Source: Hymenobacter algoricola
Lineage (GTDB): Bacteria > Bacteroidota > Bacteroidia > Cytophagales > Hymenobacteraceae
Assembly (NCBI RefSeq): GCF_039539525.1
Contig: NZ_BAABDH010000041.1
Location: 62,001-126,000, forward strand
Length of the DNA: 64,000 nt
Direction: 5' to 3'
Under the pieces are notes generated by a model. That model made no database searches, was not told where the DNA came from, and saw only the letters and a list, made by a program, of their open reading frames with translations. The number at the start of each line of letters is the position of its first letter. Position 1 is the stretch's first letter. Made by a program: the position numbers and the translations under genes. Of this stretch, positions 25,366 to 32,305 are shown piece by piece.

Positions 25366-26126
25366 ACCTGAGCCTCGGTAAGGTGGGTGCGAAGTACTTC
25401 CAGTCGGATGCCAGAGCGGAACGAGTAGAGTTTCACATCCCGGCGGGCTATTTCTCCCGAAACCGACGTCAGAAAGCCGCGGTGGGTTCCGATGAATTCC
25501 GGCGTAAGCTCGGTGGCCTCCAATACTGCTTCGAAGTGATTGTGGTCTAACTTGGGCAGGTGCTGGGTGGTCTGCACGGTGAGAGCGGCATAGTCCCCCT
25601 CATTGGCGGCGTTGCAGATGCTTTTGAGCACCTCCCAGGAAGCATCGGATACAGCCTGGGACTGTGCCTTTATTGCTTCCTCTACCTCGGTGGGCAACTC
25701 CCAGATGCTCAGGGCTCCTTTTTGGGGTATGGGCGTGGGCAGCTCTAAGACCTTGTCTAGGTCCCAGGCCCAGCGGCCGGGCGTATAGTCACCGCAGGCT
25801 ACTTCTACTGGCCGTAAGTCGCCAGCTTCAATCTCGTGCTCAGATTCCGCCGCGCTCGGGGCACAAATCTTGAGCATATGATTCACTTGGCAGATGCCCA
25901 GCACGGCGGCGCGGGGCAGCGTGTCGAAAGTGAGGCCGTGGGCTGAGAGTACCTGACGGATGTGCATATTCTCCTGACAAACCTTGCGGGCCCAAGCTGG
26001 CTTCCCGGCGCTGGCGTGAATAGCGAGGGTGCCGCGATGCTTAGTAGACCACGAGCGGGTTTCGTACTGCTTATAGCCCAGCATGATGAGCGTGGCGTAG
26101 GGCTGAATGAGGGAAAGAGCCTTCAT
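25362..26126 (-). CDS. ASCH-domain protein
   Basis: A 254-residue protein. Residues 1-130 start MKALSLIQPYATLIMLGYKQYETRSW with THRGTLAIHASAGKP and VLGICQV after it, a clear ASCH (PUA-like, RNA/nucleotide-binding) domain. Residues 140-254 are a separate helical domain without a recognised family. ASCH proteins in phages may process modified nucleosides or RNA; specificity is unknown. ATGA overlaps link it to both neighbours. Confidence 0.85.
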   Translation of the reverse strand: MKALSLIQPYATLIMLGYKQYETRSWSTKHRGTLAIHASAGKPAWARKVCQENMHIRQVLSAHGLTFDTLPRAAVLGICQVNHMLKICAPSAAESEHEIEAGDLRPVEVACGDYTPGRWAWDLDKVLELPTPIPQKGALSIWELPTEVEEAIKAQSQAVSDASWEVLKSICNAANEGDYAALTVQTTQHLPKLDHNHFEAVLEATELTPEFIGTHRGFLTSVSGEIARRDVKLYSFRSGIRLEVLRTHLTEAQV

Positions 26127-26593
26127 AAGGTTTGGGAAAGGGAGGTGAGGTAGAGTTTCAGTTCGCGCTCCAGCTGGTCGATGCTCCGGCAGCAGCAGGC
26201 GAAGCCGCCGGCCCGGCGCACTTCAGCCAGGAAGGCTGTCTGGGGTTTGCTGAGCGTATCCTTACCGTATTTGATTTCGACGGCGCAGAAGCGGCCGGTG
26301 ACGCGGTGGTAGCCCAGCGTGTCGGAGATGCCCGGCGTGCTGGAGCCGGCGCGGAACAGCTGCCGGGTGGGGTCCCAGACGCCGCCGTTGTTTTGCCGCC
26401 ACATTGTGAAGCCGTGCAGGGCCAGCAGGGCCAGGGCTGCCTTGGTGAGGGAAGCCGCCCCCGACGTATCGGGCTTTTTGCGGGCCTTGAGCGGGGCATC
26501 CGCTGCCGGCGGGTCTTTGCTGGCCGGCGGGGCTCTGCGCTGCGTGGTGGCCACGATGCGGCCTTTGAGCAGGTCTTCGGTGAAGCGTCCCAT
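26123..26593 (-). CDS. VRR-NUC domain nuclease
   Basis: A 156-residue protein with a Lys/Pro/Ala-rich N-terminus and a complete stand-alone VRR-NUC domain (about 52-150): WRQNNGG near 65-71, PGISD with D91, the AVEIKYG motif with E106 and K108, and Q118. This is a PD-(D/E)XK-type Holliday-junction/flap nuclease family common in phages. Overlaps both neighbours by 1-4 bases. Confidence 0.92.
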   Translation of the reverse strand: MGRFTEDLLKGRIVATTQRRAPPASKDPPAADAPLKARKKPDTSGAASLTKAALALLALHGFTMWRQNNGGVWDPTRQLFRAGSSTPGISDTLGYHRVTGRFCAVEIKYGKDTLSKPQTAFLAEVRRAGGFACCCRSIDQLERELKLYLTSLSQTL

Positions 26594-27063
26594 CAGGCGG
26601 CAGCCAGCGGCTGGATATGCCTCAGATAGAAACCACCAGCGTAGCCTTCGACGGAAACGAAGACGGCTGTCTCGCTCGGCACCCAGGCGGGGGTGCGGAT
26701 GGTGGTCAGCCCGTCCGGCCAGGTATCGGCCTCACAGCAACCGACGACCCGAACCGGCGTGCCTACGGGATAGCGGGCGTTGAAGGCTTCGGCCTCAGCC
26801 AGCAGGCGGGCATAGCGCCGCGTGTCACGCCAATACTTGCCCTGGTCTTCGTGCGCTTCAATGGCCAGCTGCTCTTGCTCTGGGTCGCGTAGCCGGCGGC
26901 TACGCAGGTGAGGCCAGATATCCCGGTCGGCGTAGCCATCCATCTGGCGAGCCAGGTAAGCGCGGGCTTGGCCCGGGGTGCGGCCGACGTGCACGCCGGC
27001 TGGCTCTCCGCAGTGAAAGCACTCATAGGGCTTCAACGGGGCGGTGGATTGCTTTTTAGGCAC
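26593..27063 (-). CDS. Zinc-finger phage protein of unknown function
   Basis: A 156-residue protein starting at GTG 27063. The strong AAGGAGG lies 5 bases before this GTG, and the start overlaps the upstream stop by 8 bases, as at two other junctions of this operon; an ATG nine codons upstream is less likely. Residues 12-15 (CFHC) with a nearby His form a possible zinc site. The C-terminal part (YPVGTPVRVVGC, then ETAVFVSVEGYAGGFYL) is a small beta-barrel-like domain seen in phage hypothetical proteins. Confidence 0.7.
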   Translation of the reverse strand: MPKKQSTAPLKPYECFHCGEPAGVHVGRTPGQARAYLARQMDGYADRDIWPHLRSRRLRDPEQEQLAIEAHEDQGKYWRDTRRYARLLAEAEAFNARYPVGTPVRVVGCCEADTWPDGLTTIRTPAWVPSETAVFVSVEGYAGGFYLRHIQPLAAA

Positions 27064-27511
27064 CTGCGCCTCCTTCCTGCCCAGCCGCATCCCAGTGAGC
27101 CTGCACGCCGGCGGGCACCGGGTTGAGGGTGGGGGCGGGGAGTTCTAGGTCGAACTCCGGCCCGTAGATGCTGCGCCCAGTGTCCTCGTTCCAGATAGCA
27201 TCCCGGTAGGTGCCGTGGCGCCACAGCCGGCCGATGATGCCGGGCTTAGGCTTACTGTCGGAGGCGGCTATGTAGTATAGCTCCTTGACCTTTTTGCCCC
27301 CCTTGGTGCGGCTGATGCTATCCAAGGCAAGGTGTTGCCGGGGGCCGTTTAGCGGGATACAAGCTGCGTGCACGTCACGAAACGCGCCTACCAGCCGCAG
27401 GGCTTCAGCGAAGGCAATCGGTTGGTCGTAACCCATCTTGCCGCCGCACACCTCGCACCGCCAGCCTTGGAAGCCGTCCTGCTCTGTTGCCAGTGCTATG
27501 ACATTATCCAC
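27056..27511 (-). CDS. Phage protein with CxxC zinc site
   Basis: A 151-residue protein. GTG at 27511 is preferred because AAAGGAGG sits 7 bases before it; the open frame upstream has shadow composition. WRCEVCGGKM near residue 16 is a CxxC zinc ribbon half. The rest is basic and aromatic. No named family. It overlaps the upstream gene by 8 bases. Confidence 0.7.
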   Translation of the reverse strand: MDNVIALATEQDGFQGWRCEVCGGKMGYDQPIAFAEALRLVGAFRDVHAACIPLNGPRQHLALDSISRTKGGKKVKELYYIAASDSKPKPGIIGRLWRHGTYRDAIWNEDTGRSIYGPEFDLELPAPTLNPVPAGVQAHWDAAGQEGGAGA

Positions 27512-28253
27512 GGGCCACCTCCTTTCCAGCTTCAACAACTGCACGCGGGGCCGGCAGGGGCCTCCAACCAATAACGGAAATAGGGTAGCCGGCCTCGGTA
27601 TACCATTTTTGCCCGGCCGCATAATAGCGGGCAATAACTATGGATGAATAGGCAGGAAACTCCGATGAGCCCGTGGGCTCATTCAGCTCGCAGGCCAGCA
27701 CATCTTCACTGCACCTTTGTATGTCCTTTTCATCTTCGTCCTCATCCTCTCCAAACCCATAGACCTCATCCGGCATCATGTCCGGCATCCGGTCGGTTAT
27801 CCAGGCTTCCGCAGCGGCCCCCGTGGCCGGGCTGGGATTGGAGTCCAGCACGGTCACTGTCACCACCACCCACTTGCCTTCGCTGCCTTCCTGCTCGATA
27901 AGCTCGCGCAGAGCTTCGGCCGGATTCAGCCCTTTCCACTTGAACAGGCGGCAGTGCACCTTGCCGGTATCACGCCGGCGGTAGATCATCTCAGCCTTGC
28001 AGGTCGCGGCCGGCGTGGGCGGGGTGGGCGGGGTGGGCGTGGACTCCAGCTTCTTCACCGCCGCGCTCCAGCGGTGGGTTTCGTCTACTAGGCGGGCGTT
28101 GTCACGCTCCAAGCGGGCTATTTCGGCCAGGCACTCAACCACGGCAGCGGAGGCGTGATCCACGGAAGCAGCCGGGCTGTAATGCGTATCCAGCTCAGCC
28201 CAGCGCTCTTCGGTCATGGCTGCTGGGACTGGAGTTGTCGTTTCGGTTTTCAT
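27504..28253 (-). CDS. Phage protein with DUF551-like C-terminus
   Basis: A 249-residue protein: coiled coil about 38-72 (CLAEIARLERDNARLVDETHRW), a Pro/Thr linker, a middle domain, an acidic stretch (FGEDEDEDEKD), and a C-terminal IVIARYYAAGQKWYTEAGYPISVIGWRPLP that resembles the Trp-x-Pro-Leu-Pro end of DUF551 phage proteins. Function unknown. The acidic run could mimic DNA, which is speculation. Confidence 0.7.
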   Translation of the reverse strand: MKTETTTPVPAAMTEERWAELDTHYSPAASVDHASAAVVECLAEIARLERDNARLVDETHRWSAAVKKLESTPTPPTPPTPAATCKAEMIYRRRDTGKVHCRLFKWKGLNPAEALRELIEQEGSEGKWVVVTVTVLDSNPSPATGAAAEAWITDRMPDMMPDEVYGFGEDEDEDEKDIQRCSEDVLACELNEPTGSSEFPAYSSIVIARYYAAGQKWYTEAGYPISVIGWRPLPAPRAVVEAGKEVARG

Positions 28254-28447
28254 GGGGAAGAATTAAGTTTTGATGGGGTTTGAATGGTTGTTGTTCTGCG
28301 GCGCCGCCGGCGGCTGGCCTTTTCCCGGCGGCTGGCCTCGGCCTCAATCAGTTCCAGCAGGTGCCCGGTAGGGTAGAGCCGGCGCAGGCGGTGCAGCTCG
28401 GCCAGCGAGGCGCTGAGCAGCCGGTGCCGAAACTGAGGGAGGCTCAT
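28250..28447 (-). CDS. Small very basic phage protein
   Basis: A 65-residue protein with an Arg-rich stretch (SRREKASRRRRRRTTT), joined by ATGA overlap to the next gene and starting 4 bases after the previous stop. Probably nucleic-acid binding; no family. Confidence 0.6.
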   Translation of the reverse strand: MSLPQFRHRLLSASLAELHRLRRLYPTGHLLELIEAEASRREKASRRRRRRTTTIQTPSKLNSSP

Positions 28448-28451
28448 GGGG

Positions 28452-28718
28452 TCAGGTGCGGTTCTTGGCTTTGGTCGCCACGCCCTTCAGGGCCCGCTGA
28501 CTGAGCTTGAGCTTCTCGATTTCCTTGCCCCGACGCTCGTAACCGGCTTTGTAGTAGTCCAGGTTGCGCTGCATATCGGTGTAGTTCTTGGCCATCAGCT
28601 CGGTGGCATCGGCAATGCGCTGCAGGGCGCCGAGTTGCACTTGCTCGGCCGGAGGGAGGGAAGAGGAAACCCAATTCAGGCGGCTCTGGTCGCGGTAGTT
28701 TTTCAGGGCTTCAGGCAT
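28452..28718 (-). CDS. Small helical phage protein
   Basis: An 88-residue protein from the ATG at 28718, overlapping the upstream stop by 8 bases. All-helical, Lys/Glu/Gln-rich with a basic C-terminus (ALKGVATKAKNRT). Unknown function. Confidence 0.6.
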   Translation of the reverse strand: MPEALKNYRDQSRLNWVSSSLPPAEQVQLGALQRIADATELMAKNYTDMQRNLDYYKAGYERRGKEIEKLKLSQRALKGVATKAKNRT

Positions 28719-28899
28719 CGGTAAGGGTGCCCGGCTCGGGCGTTTGAGGTTTGGAATTGCGCAGGCTGGCCAGCAGTAGCTCTTTGTAGCGCTCGGCATC
28801 GACCAAGGCCTGCGCCACGGCCTGAGCGGCTTCCGTGATGGAGCAGACGACCCGGCCGGCGGGCACCTGGGCGGCGACGTATTCTTCGGGGCTTTTCAT
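28711..28899 (-). CDS. Small helical phage protein
   Basis: A 62-residue protein. ATG at 28899 overlaps the previous stop as ATGA. One amphipathic helix (SITEAAQAVAQALVDAERYKELLLASL). Unknown; the tight packing supports that it is translated. Confidence 0.55.
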   Translation of the reverse strand: MKSPEEYVAAQVPAGRVVCSITEAAQAVAQALVDAERYKELLLASLRNSKPQTPEPGTLTDA

Positions 28900-29876
28900 T
28901 GTCTTGAGGCGTTTTCGGCTAAATCTTCCAGCCACAGGTGCAGGTCCGAGACGGGCGTGTCGGCAGCCTGGTAATGCAGCCATTCGCGCAGCATGTGTTT
29001 GCGGCAGGCATCCCGGAGCCGGACAGCGTGCGGACCCGTCAGCTCCCCGGTGCGCAGCTGCTCGCGGAATTCGCGGGTATCCTTGCGCTGCTGCTTGTCG
29101 ATGGAGCGGTGCGTGGCCAGCTGCCAGCCGACGGTGCGCAGGATGCGCTGCTGCCGGCGCGGGGTGAGGTAGGGGCGGAAGGCGCCGATGCGCTGCAGCC
29201 ACAGGTACACCACGTCGCCGATGTCCAGCCTCTGCCACTCCAGCGGCTGCCGCTGGCTGAGCTGGACCGCCCACTCCGTCACCCGCTCGGGAAAGCCGAC
29301 GGTCGGGTCGGGTGGGGGCAGGGCCAGCAGCCGGCCCCGCTCCCGCTCCAGAATTTCCAGGGCAACCGCCCGGCAGTGGGTCTGGTAGCAGCCCAGCCAG
29401 TACGCGATGTTGGGTAGCGTCAGCAGCAGCAAATCATTCTCCCGGCGCCAGTCGCCGGCAACGCCCCGGCGGATCGCCAGATGGATTTCCGGCAGGCGCA
29501 GTCCGGGGAAGTTGCGGCGGATCATGACGGCCACCTCGGTGCTCATCAGGTTCAGATCGAGCGGGTCGGCCAGCGTGTTGTTGTGGCCCAGCAGGAAGGC
29601 GGCACTCGACAGCGACTCCATCAGCGCATCCGCTACCTGCTCAACCTCCTGCTGCCGGACAGGCAGAAACTCGGGCTGCTGGACCAGCTCAGCGGCCTGC
29701 CGGATGGCCGAAGGCACGGTCTGCGGCAGCCTGACGTAGAGCAGCAGGTCACGCTGCCTGTGAGCCAGATTGCTGTTCGCGGTTGAGCTGACGAGCTTGT
29801 TCAATGACGGAGAGTCGTTTACTGACTTGTCCGGGGCGAGGTGCAGCATTGCCTGCCGCAGGGGAAGATGTTGCAT
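28896..29876 (-). CDS. Phage protein beside the replication gene, unknown
   Basis: Up to 326 residues. An ATG at 29876 would make it overlap the upstream gene by 128 bases, so the true start may lie nearer 29750. Helical throughout, with motifs such as RRNFPGLRLPEIHLAIRRGVAGDW and LLTLPNIAYWLGCYQ. Similar proteins follow DUF1376 replication genes in Bacteroidota prophages, so a replication helper (loader-like) role is possible, but no Walker motif is present. Confidence 0.7.
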   Translation of the reverse strand: MQHLPLRQAMLHLAPDKSVNDSPSLNKLVSSTANSNLAHRQRDLLLYVRLPQTVPSAIRQAAELVQQPEFLPVRQQEVEQVADALMESLSSAAFLLGHNNTLADPLDLNLMSTEVAVMIRRNFPGLRLPEIHLAIRRGVAGDWRRENDLLLLTLPNIAYWLGCYQTHCRAVALEILERERGRLLALPPPDPTVGFPERVTEWAVQLSQRQPLEWQRLDIGDVVYLWLQRIGAFRPYLTPRRQQRILRTVGWQLATHRSIDKQQRKDTREFREQLRTGELTGPHAVRLRDACRKHMLREWLHYQAADTPVSDLHLWLEDLAENASRQ

Positions 29877-30825
29877 TACGAGGGTTTTTGCGGGCTTCTG
29901 CCAGGGCAGCTACCCAGTCTTTTTCATTCCAGGCGCCGTTGGCGTAGCCCTGGCTTTCGTCGCCGAGGTAGGCCTTCCAGCTGTGTACCCGCTCGTCCCG
30001 CTCGGCTTTGTAGGCGCGGTAGGCGTGGAACTGCCGGGTCAGCAGCTCGCCCTGGCCCTTTTCGAACTGGGTGCGGCAGAAGCGACCGATGCGGCCCTTG
30101 GCGTCGGCCTGGGCAATGGTGAGCTTGAAGAACTCGGCCATCTGTTCGATGAGCTGCCGCATCTGCGGGGCCCACTGCGGATCGGCACGGAACTCGGGCC
30201 GCGTCTCGCCGCCGGCCGCCGCGTCCCCGGTGTGCAAAGCCGACGCGGGCGAGTCATCAGCGGGGTAAGTTGAGGCGGCTGGGCTGGCCTCATTTTTTTT
30301 TGAGCCTTCAGCCGACAACTTCTCAGCACCCACCCCGGGGGTAGGGGGTGTTTCTTTTAAAGAAGATGAAGTAGAAGAGTGAAGATGAAGAGCTTTTTTT
30401 GGGTTATGCTCTGGGTTTTGATTTGAAAGGCCTGGGTTATTTTCGGAAAGGCCTGGGTTTATTTGGCTTTCGGTTGGGTTCTTTTTGGGCCTTCCCCCCT
30501 TGGACCCGTTGCCAGCCTGCTTACTTCTGAAAACCCACTGCTTTTCGGCTTCGGCGACCATGCGCGGGTTGTAGCGGGTGAGCTTATCGGCCGACTCGGG
30601 GAACTTACCGAGCAGGATTTCCCGGCTGGCAGCCCACTCTTCCACGCTCAGGCGGGCGAGCCGGCGCATCTTGTCCTCGCTGTTGGGCAGGTGGCCGGGC
30701 TGCTCCCCCTGCCAGGCGTTGAACAGCAGCAGGCAGTAGGCCCCCACCTCGCGCGCGTCCATCATCTGCACGTCGGGCGAGCTGAGAAAATCACCGGTAT
30801 AGAGTTGGAATGCGGGGGATTTCAT
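29749..30825 (-). CDS. DUF1376-family phage replication protein
   Basis: A 358-residue protein. Residues 1-105 (MKSPAFQLYTGDFLSS; MMDAREVGAYCLLLFNAWQ) are a DUF1376 winged-helix domain of phage replication-initiation type. A Lys/Asn/Ser/Pro linker (110-210) holds two NPGLS repeats and A7 and A9 coding runs; the C-terminal helical domain (about 215-310) looks like a partner-binding module. The A9 run (30293-30301, read TCA AAA AAA AAT) could cause slippage. Overlaps by 4 bases with the PP-loop gene. Confidence 0.85.
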   Translation of the reverse strand: MKSPAFQLYTGDFLSSPDVQMMDAREVGAYCLLLFNAWQGEQPGHLPNSEDKMRRLARLSVEEWAASREILLGKFPESADKLTRYNPRMVAEAEKQWVFRSKQAGNGSKGGRPKKNPTESQINPGLSENNPGLSNQNPEHNPKKALHLHSSTSSSLKETPPTPGVGAEKLSAEGSKKNEASPAASTYPADDSPASALHTGDAAAGGETRPEFRADPQWAPQMRQLIEQMAEFFKLTIAQADAKGRIGRFCRTQFEKGQGELLTRQFHAYRAYKAERDERVHSWKAYLGDESQGYANGAWNEKDWVAALAEARKNPRNATSSPAAGNAAPRPGQVSKRLSVIEQARQLNREQQSGSQAA

Positions 30826-31901
30826 AGGGTCAATGTTTTACCGGCCAGCACCTGATCCCGCAGCCGGGCCGCTTCACCCGTAACGGGCAGCTGCGTGAGG
30901 CTCCAGCCGTTTTTGAAGGTGGCCTGACCGACGATTTCCAGCTCAATGAGGTGGGCGTAGAGTTCGGGGTTGTGCTGGGCACCGTTGAGCAGGTCGTTTT
31001 GGCTGCCCAGCACGCAGAAAGCGCAACTCAGTCGCTCGTTGCCGAACACGTAGGCCGGATGACAGGGCCAGCCCAGTAACGCCGCCTCGTGCTGGCCAGC
31101 GGCATACAGCCGGCGACGGCGCTGCAGGTCGGCCGTGGACGTGCCGCAGGCCTGCCAGATTTCCTCCGTATTGAAATGCAGCAACGGCCGCCAGTTCAGC
31201 GCGACCCGCTGGCCAGGTTGCCGGGCGGCCAGCGCTGCCTCGGGTTCCATCATGGCCAGATTGCGGGCGGCCTGCTGGCTGCTGGCCGTAATGCCGCTGC
31301 GGACTTCCACCGCGGGCTTTTTGGCCCGGGCGTGGCTTTCGTCGGCCCGGACACCTTCCGCCGATATAACGACCTCAGCAGAGCGAAGAGCCGTATCGAT
31401 GGGGCCCCGCTTTAAATCGGAGGTGCAATACCGGCTAGCCGACGAAGGCCAGAACGGGGCCGGGTTGCGCAGGGCCGTGTCGATGGGGCCGGCTTTGAGG
31501 TGGCTGGTGCAGTAGCGGCTGGCGGAAGAAGGCCAGAACGGTGCGCCGCTTGCGCGGGTGGCTTCCAGCCGTTCTTCAAACCGGGCTATCAGGTCGCCTT
31601 TGGGCCGGCGTACGACCAGCAGGGGCAAGTCCACGTCAGCGGCCATCCGCTCGACCAGTTCCGCGGTTTGGGGCCATTCCGCCCGGCCCAGGTCGGCATG
31701 CACTACGTAGCAGCGGCCCGGGTAGCCCTGCGCCCGAAACCAGGGCGCCACCAAGTATACCAGGGCCTGCGAGTCCTTCCCGGCGGAAAGGCTCAGGGCC
31801 AGATCGGCGCCACCCCGAAGGGCAGCATCTATAACAGCGGGCACGGCCAGTGTGGGGGCGGGGCGGGGGAATAAGCTGGGCTGGTGTAGTGTGCTAGACA
31901 T
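30822..31901 (-). CDS. PP-loop (PAPS-reductase-like) protein with duplicated CTSxLK motif
   Basis: A 359-residue protein. SLSAGKDS at 37-44 is the PP-loop ATP-binding motif of the phosphoadenosine phosphosulfate reductase superfamily, and VVHADLG near 66-72 fits the second conserved strand. The family's SRYCTSxLKxGPI motif occurs twice in tandem: residues 120-147 and 148-175, 28-residue units. CHP near 280 and CAFC (293-296) could bind a metal or Fe-S cluster, as in DndC-like relatives. It lies next to a C5-methyltransferase, so DNA or nucleotide modification is possible. Start at ATG 31901 behind AAGGAGG. Confidence 0.85.
   Translation of the reverse strand: MSSTLHQPSLFPRPAPTLAVPAVIDAALRGGADLALSLSAGKDSQALVYLVAPWFRAQGYPGRCYVVHADLGRAEWPQTAELVERMAADVDLPLLVVRRPKGDLIARFEERLEATRASGAPFWPSSASRYCTSHLKAGPIDTALRNPAPFWPSSASRYCTSDLKRGPIDTALRSAEVVISAEGVRADESHARAKKPAVEVRSGITASSQQAARNLAMMEPEAALAARQPGQRVALNWRPLLHFNTEEIWQACGTSTADLQRRRRLYAAGQHEAALLGWPCHPAYVFGNERLSCAFCVLGSQNDLLNGAQHNPELYAHLIELEIVGQATFKNGWSLTQLPVTGEAARLRDQVLAGKTLTL
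31377..31544 (-). repeat. Intragenic tandem duplication, two 84-bp units
   Basis: Units 31461-31544 and 31377-31460 encode nearly the same 26 residues (two substitutions: H/D and A/R) but differ by silent changes in about 12 codons, including AGC/TCC and CTC/TTA. Confidence 0.85.
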
Positions 31902-32085
31902 CGGTCACCTCCTTCTCAAGAACTTCATGAATCCGGGCAATCATCTTGATGGCCGCATAGCAGCCGCGTTGATTGCGGCCGCGGGCCCGTACCAGCGTGA
32001 GTAGTCGGAGCCGCTCGGCTTGCAGCAGGTCGGGGGCGTAGACCGAAGGGTTGCCAATAGCAGGCTGTATGGTGCTACCGAGCAT
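31894..32085 (-). CDS. Small phage protein
   Basis: A 63-residue protein from ATG 32085, behind AGAGGAGG 6-7 bases upstream. The stop is embedded in the start region of the PP-loop gene, and its final residues (KEVTDV) encode that gene's AAGGAGG. Mostly helical, Arg-rich middle. Unknown. Confidence 0.65.
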   Translation of the reverse strand: MLGSTIQPAIGNPSVYAPDLLQAERLRLLTLVRARGRNQRGCYAAIKMIARIHEVLEKEVTDV

Positions 32086-32305
32086 GGACCACCTCCTCTC
32101 TCAGCAGCAGGATAATGCGAATGATACCCGCCGTGGGCCGGCCGCAGGTACCTGCCCAACCGGGTACATTGGTGCCCAGGCGCACCTGCCGGGCGTCATC
32201 CAGCTGGCAGGTCTGGAGCAGCTGCTGCCGGTGCTTTTGCAGGTAGTCCGTGGGCCGGGTTTCCAGGCCCAGGCGGATATTATCCCAGAGGTCTGTATCA
32301 GGCAC
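32075..32305 (-). CDS. Small phage protein
   Basis: A 76-residue protein from GTG 32305 with AAGGAGG six bases upstream, overlapping the methyltransferase stop by 8 bases. It ends in IIRIILLLREEVVHAR, which encodes the next gene's ribosome-binding site. Unknown. Confidence 0.65.
   Translation of the reverse strand: MPDTDLWDNIRLGLETRPTDYLQKHRQQLLQTCQLDDARQVRLGTNVPGWAGTCGRPTAGIIRIILLLREEVVHAR

Noticed and set aside
27056..27634. 192-codon version of the CxxC phage protein
   Set aside because: The strong AAGGAGG lies before GTG 27511, and the upstream extension has antisense-type composition.
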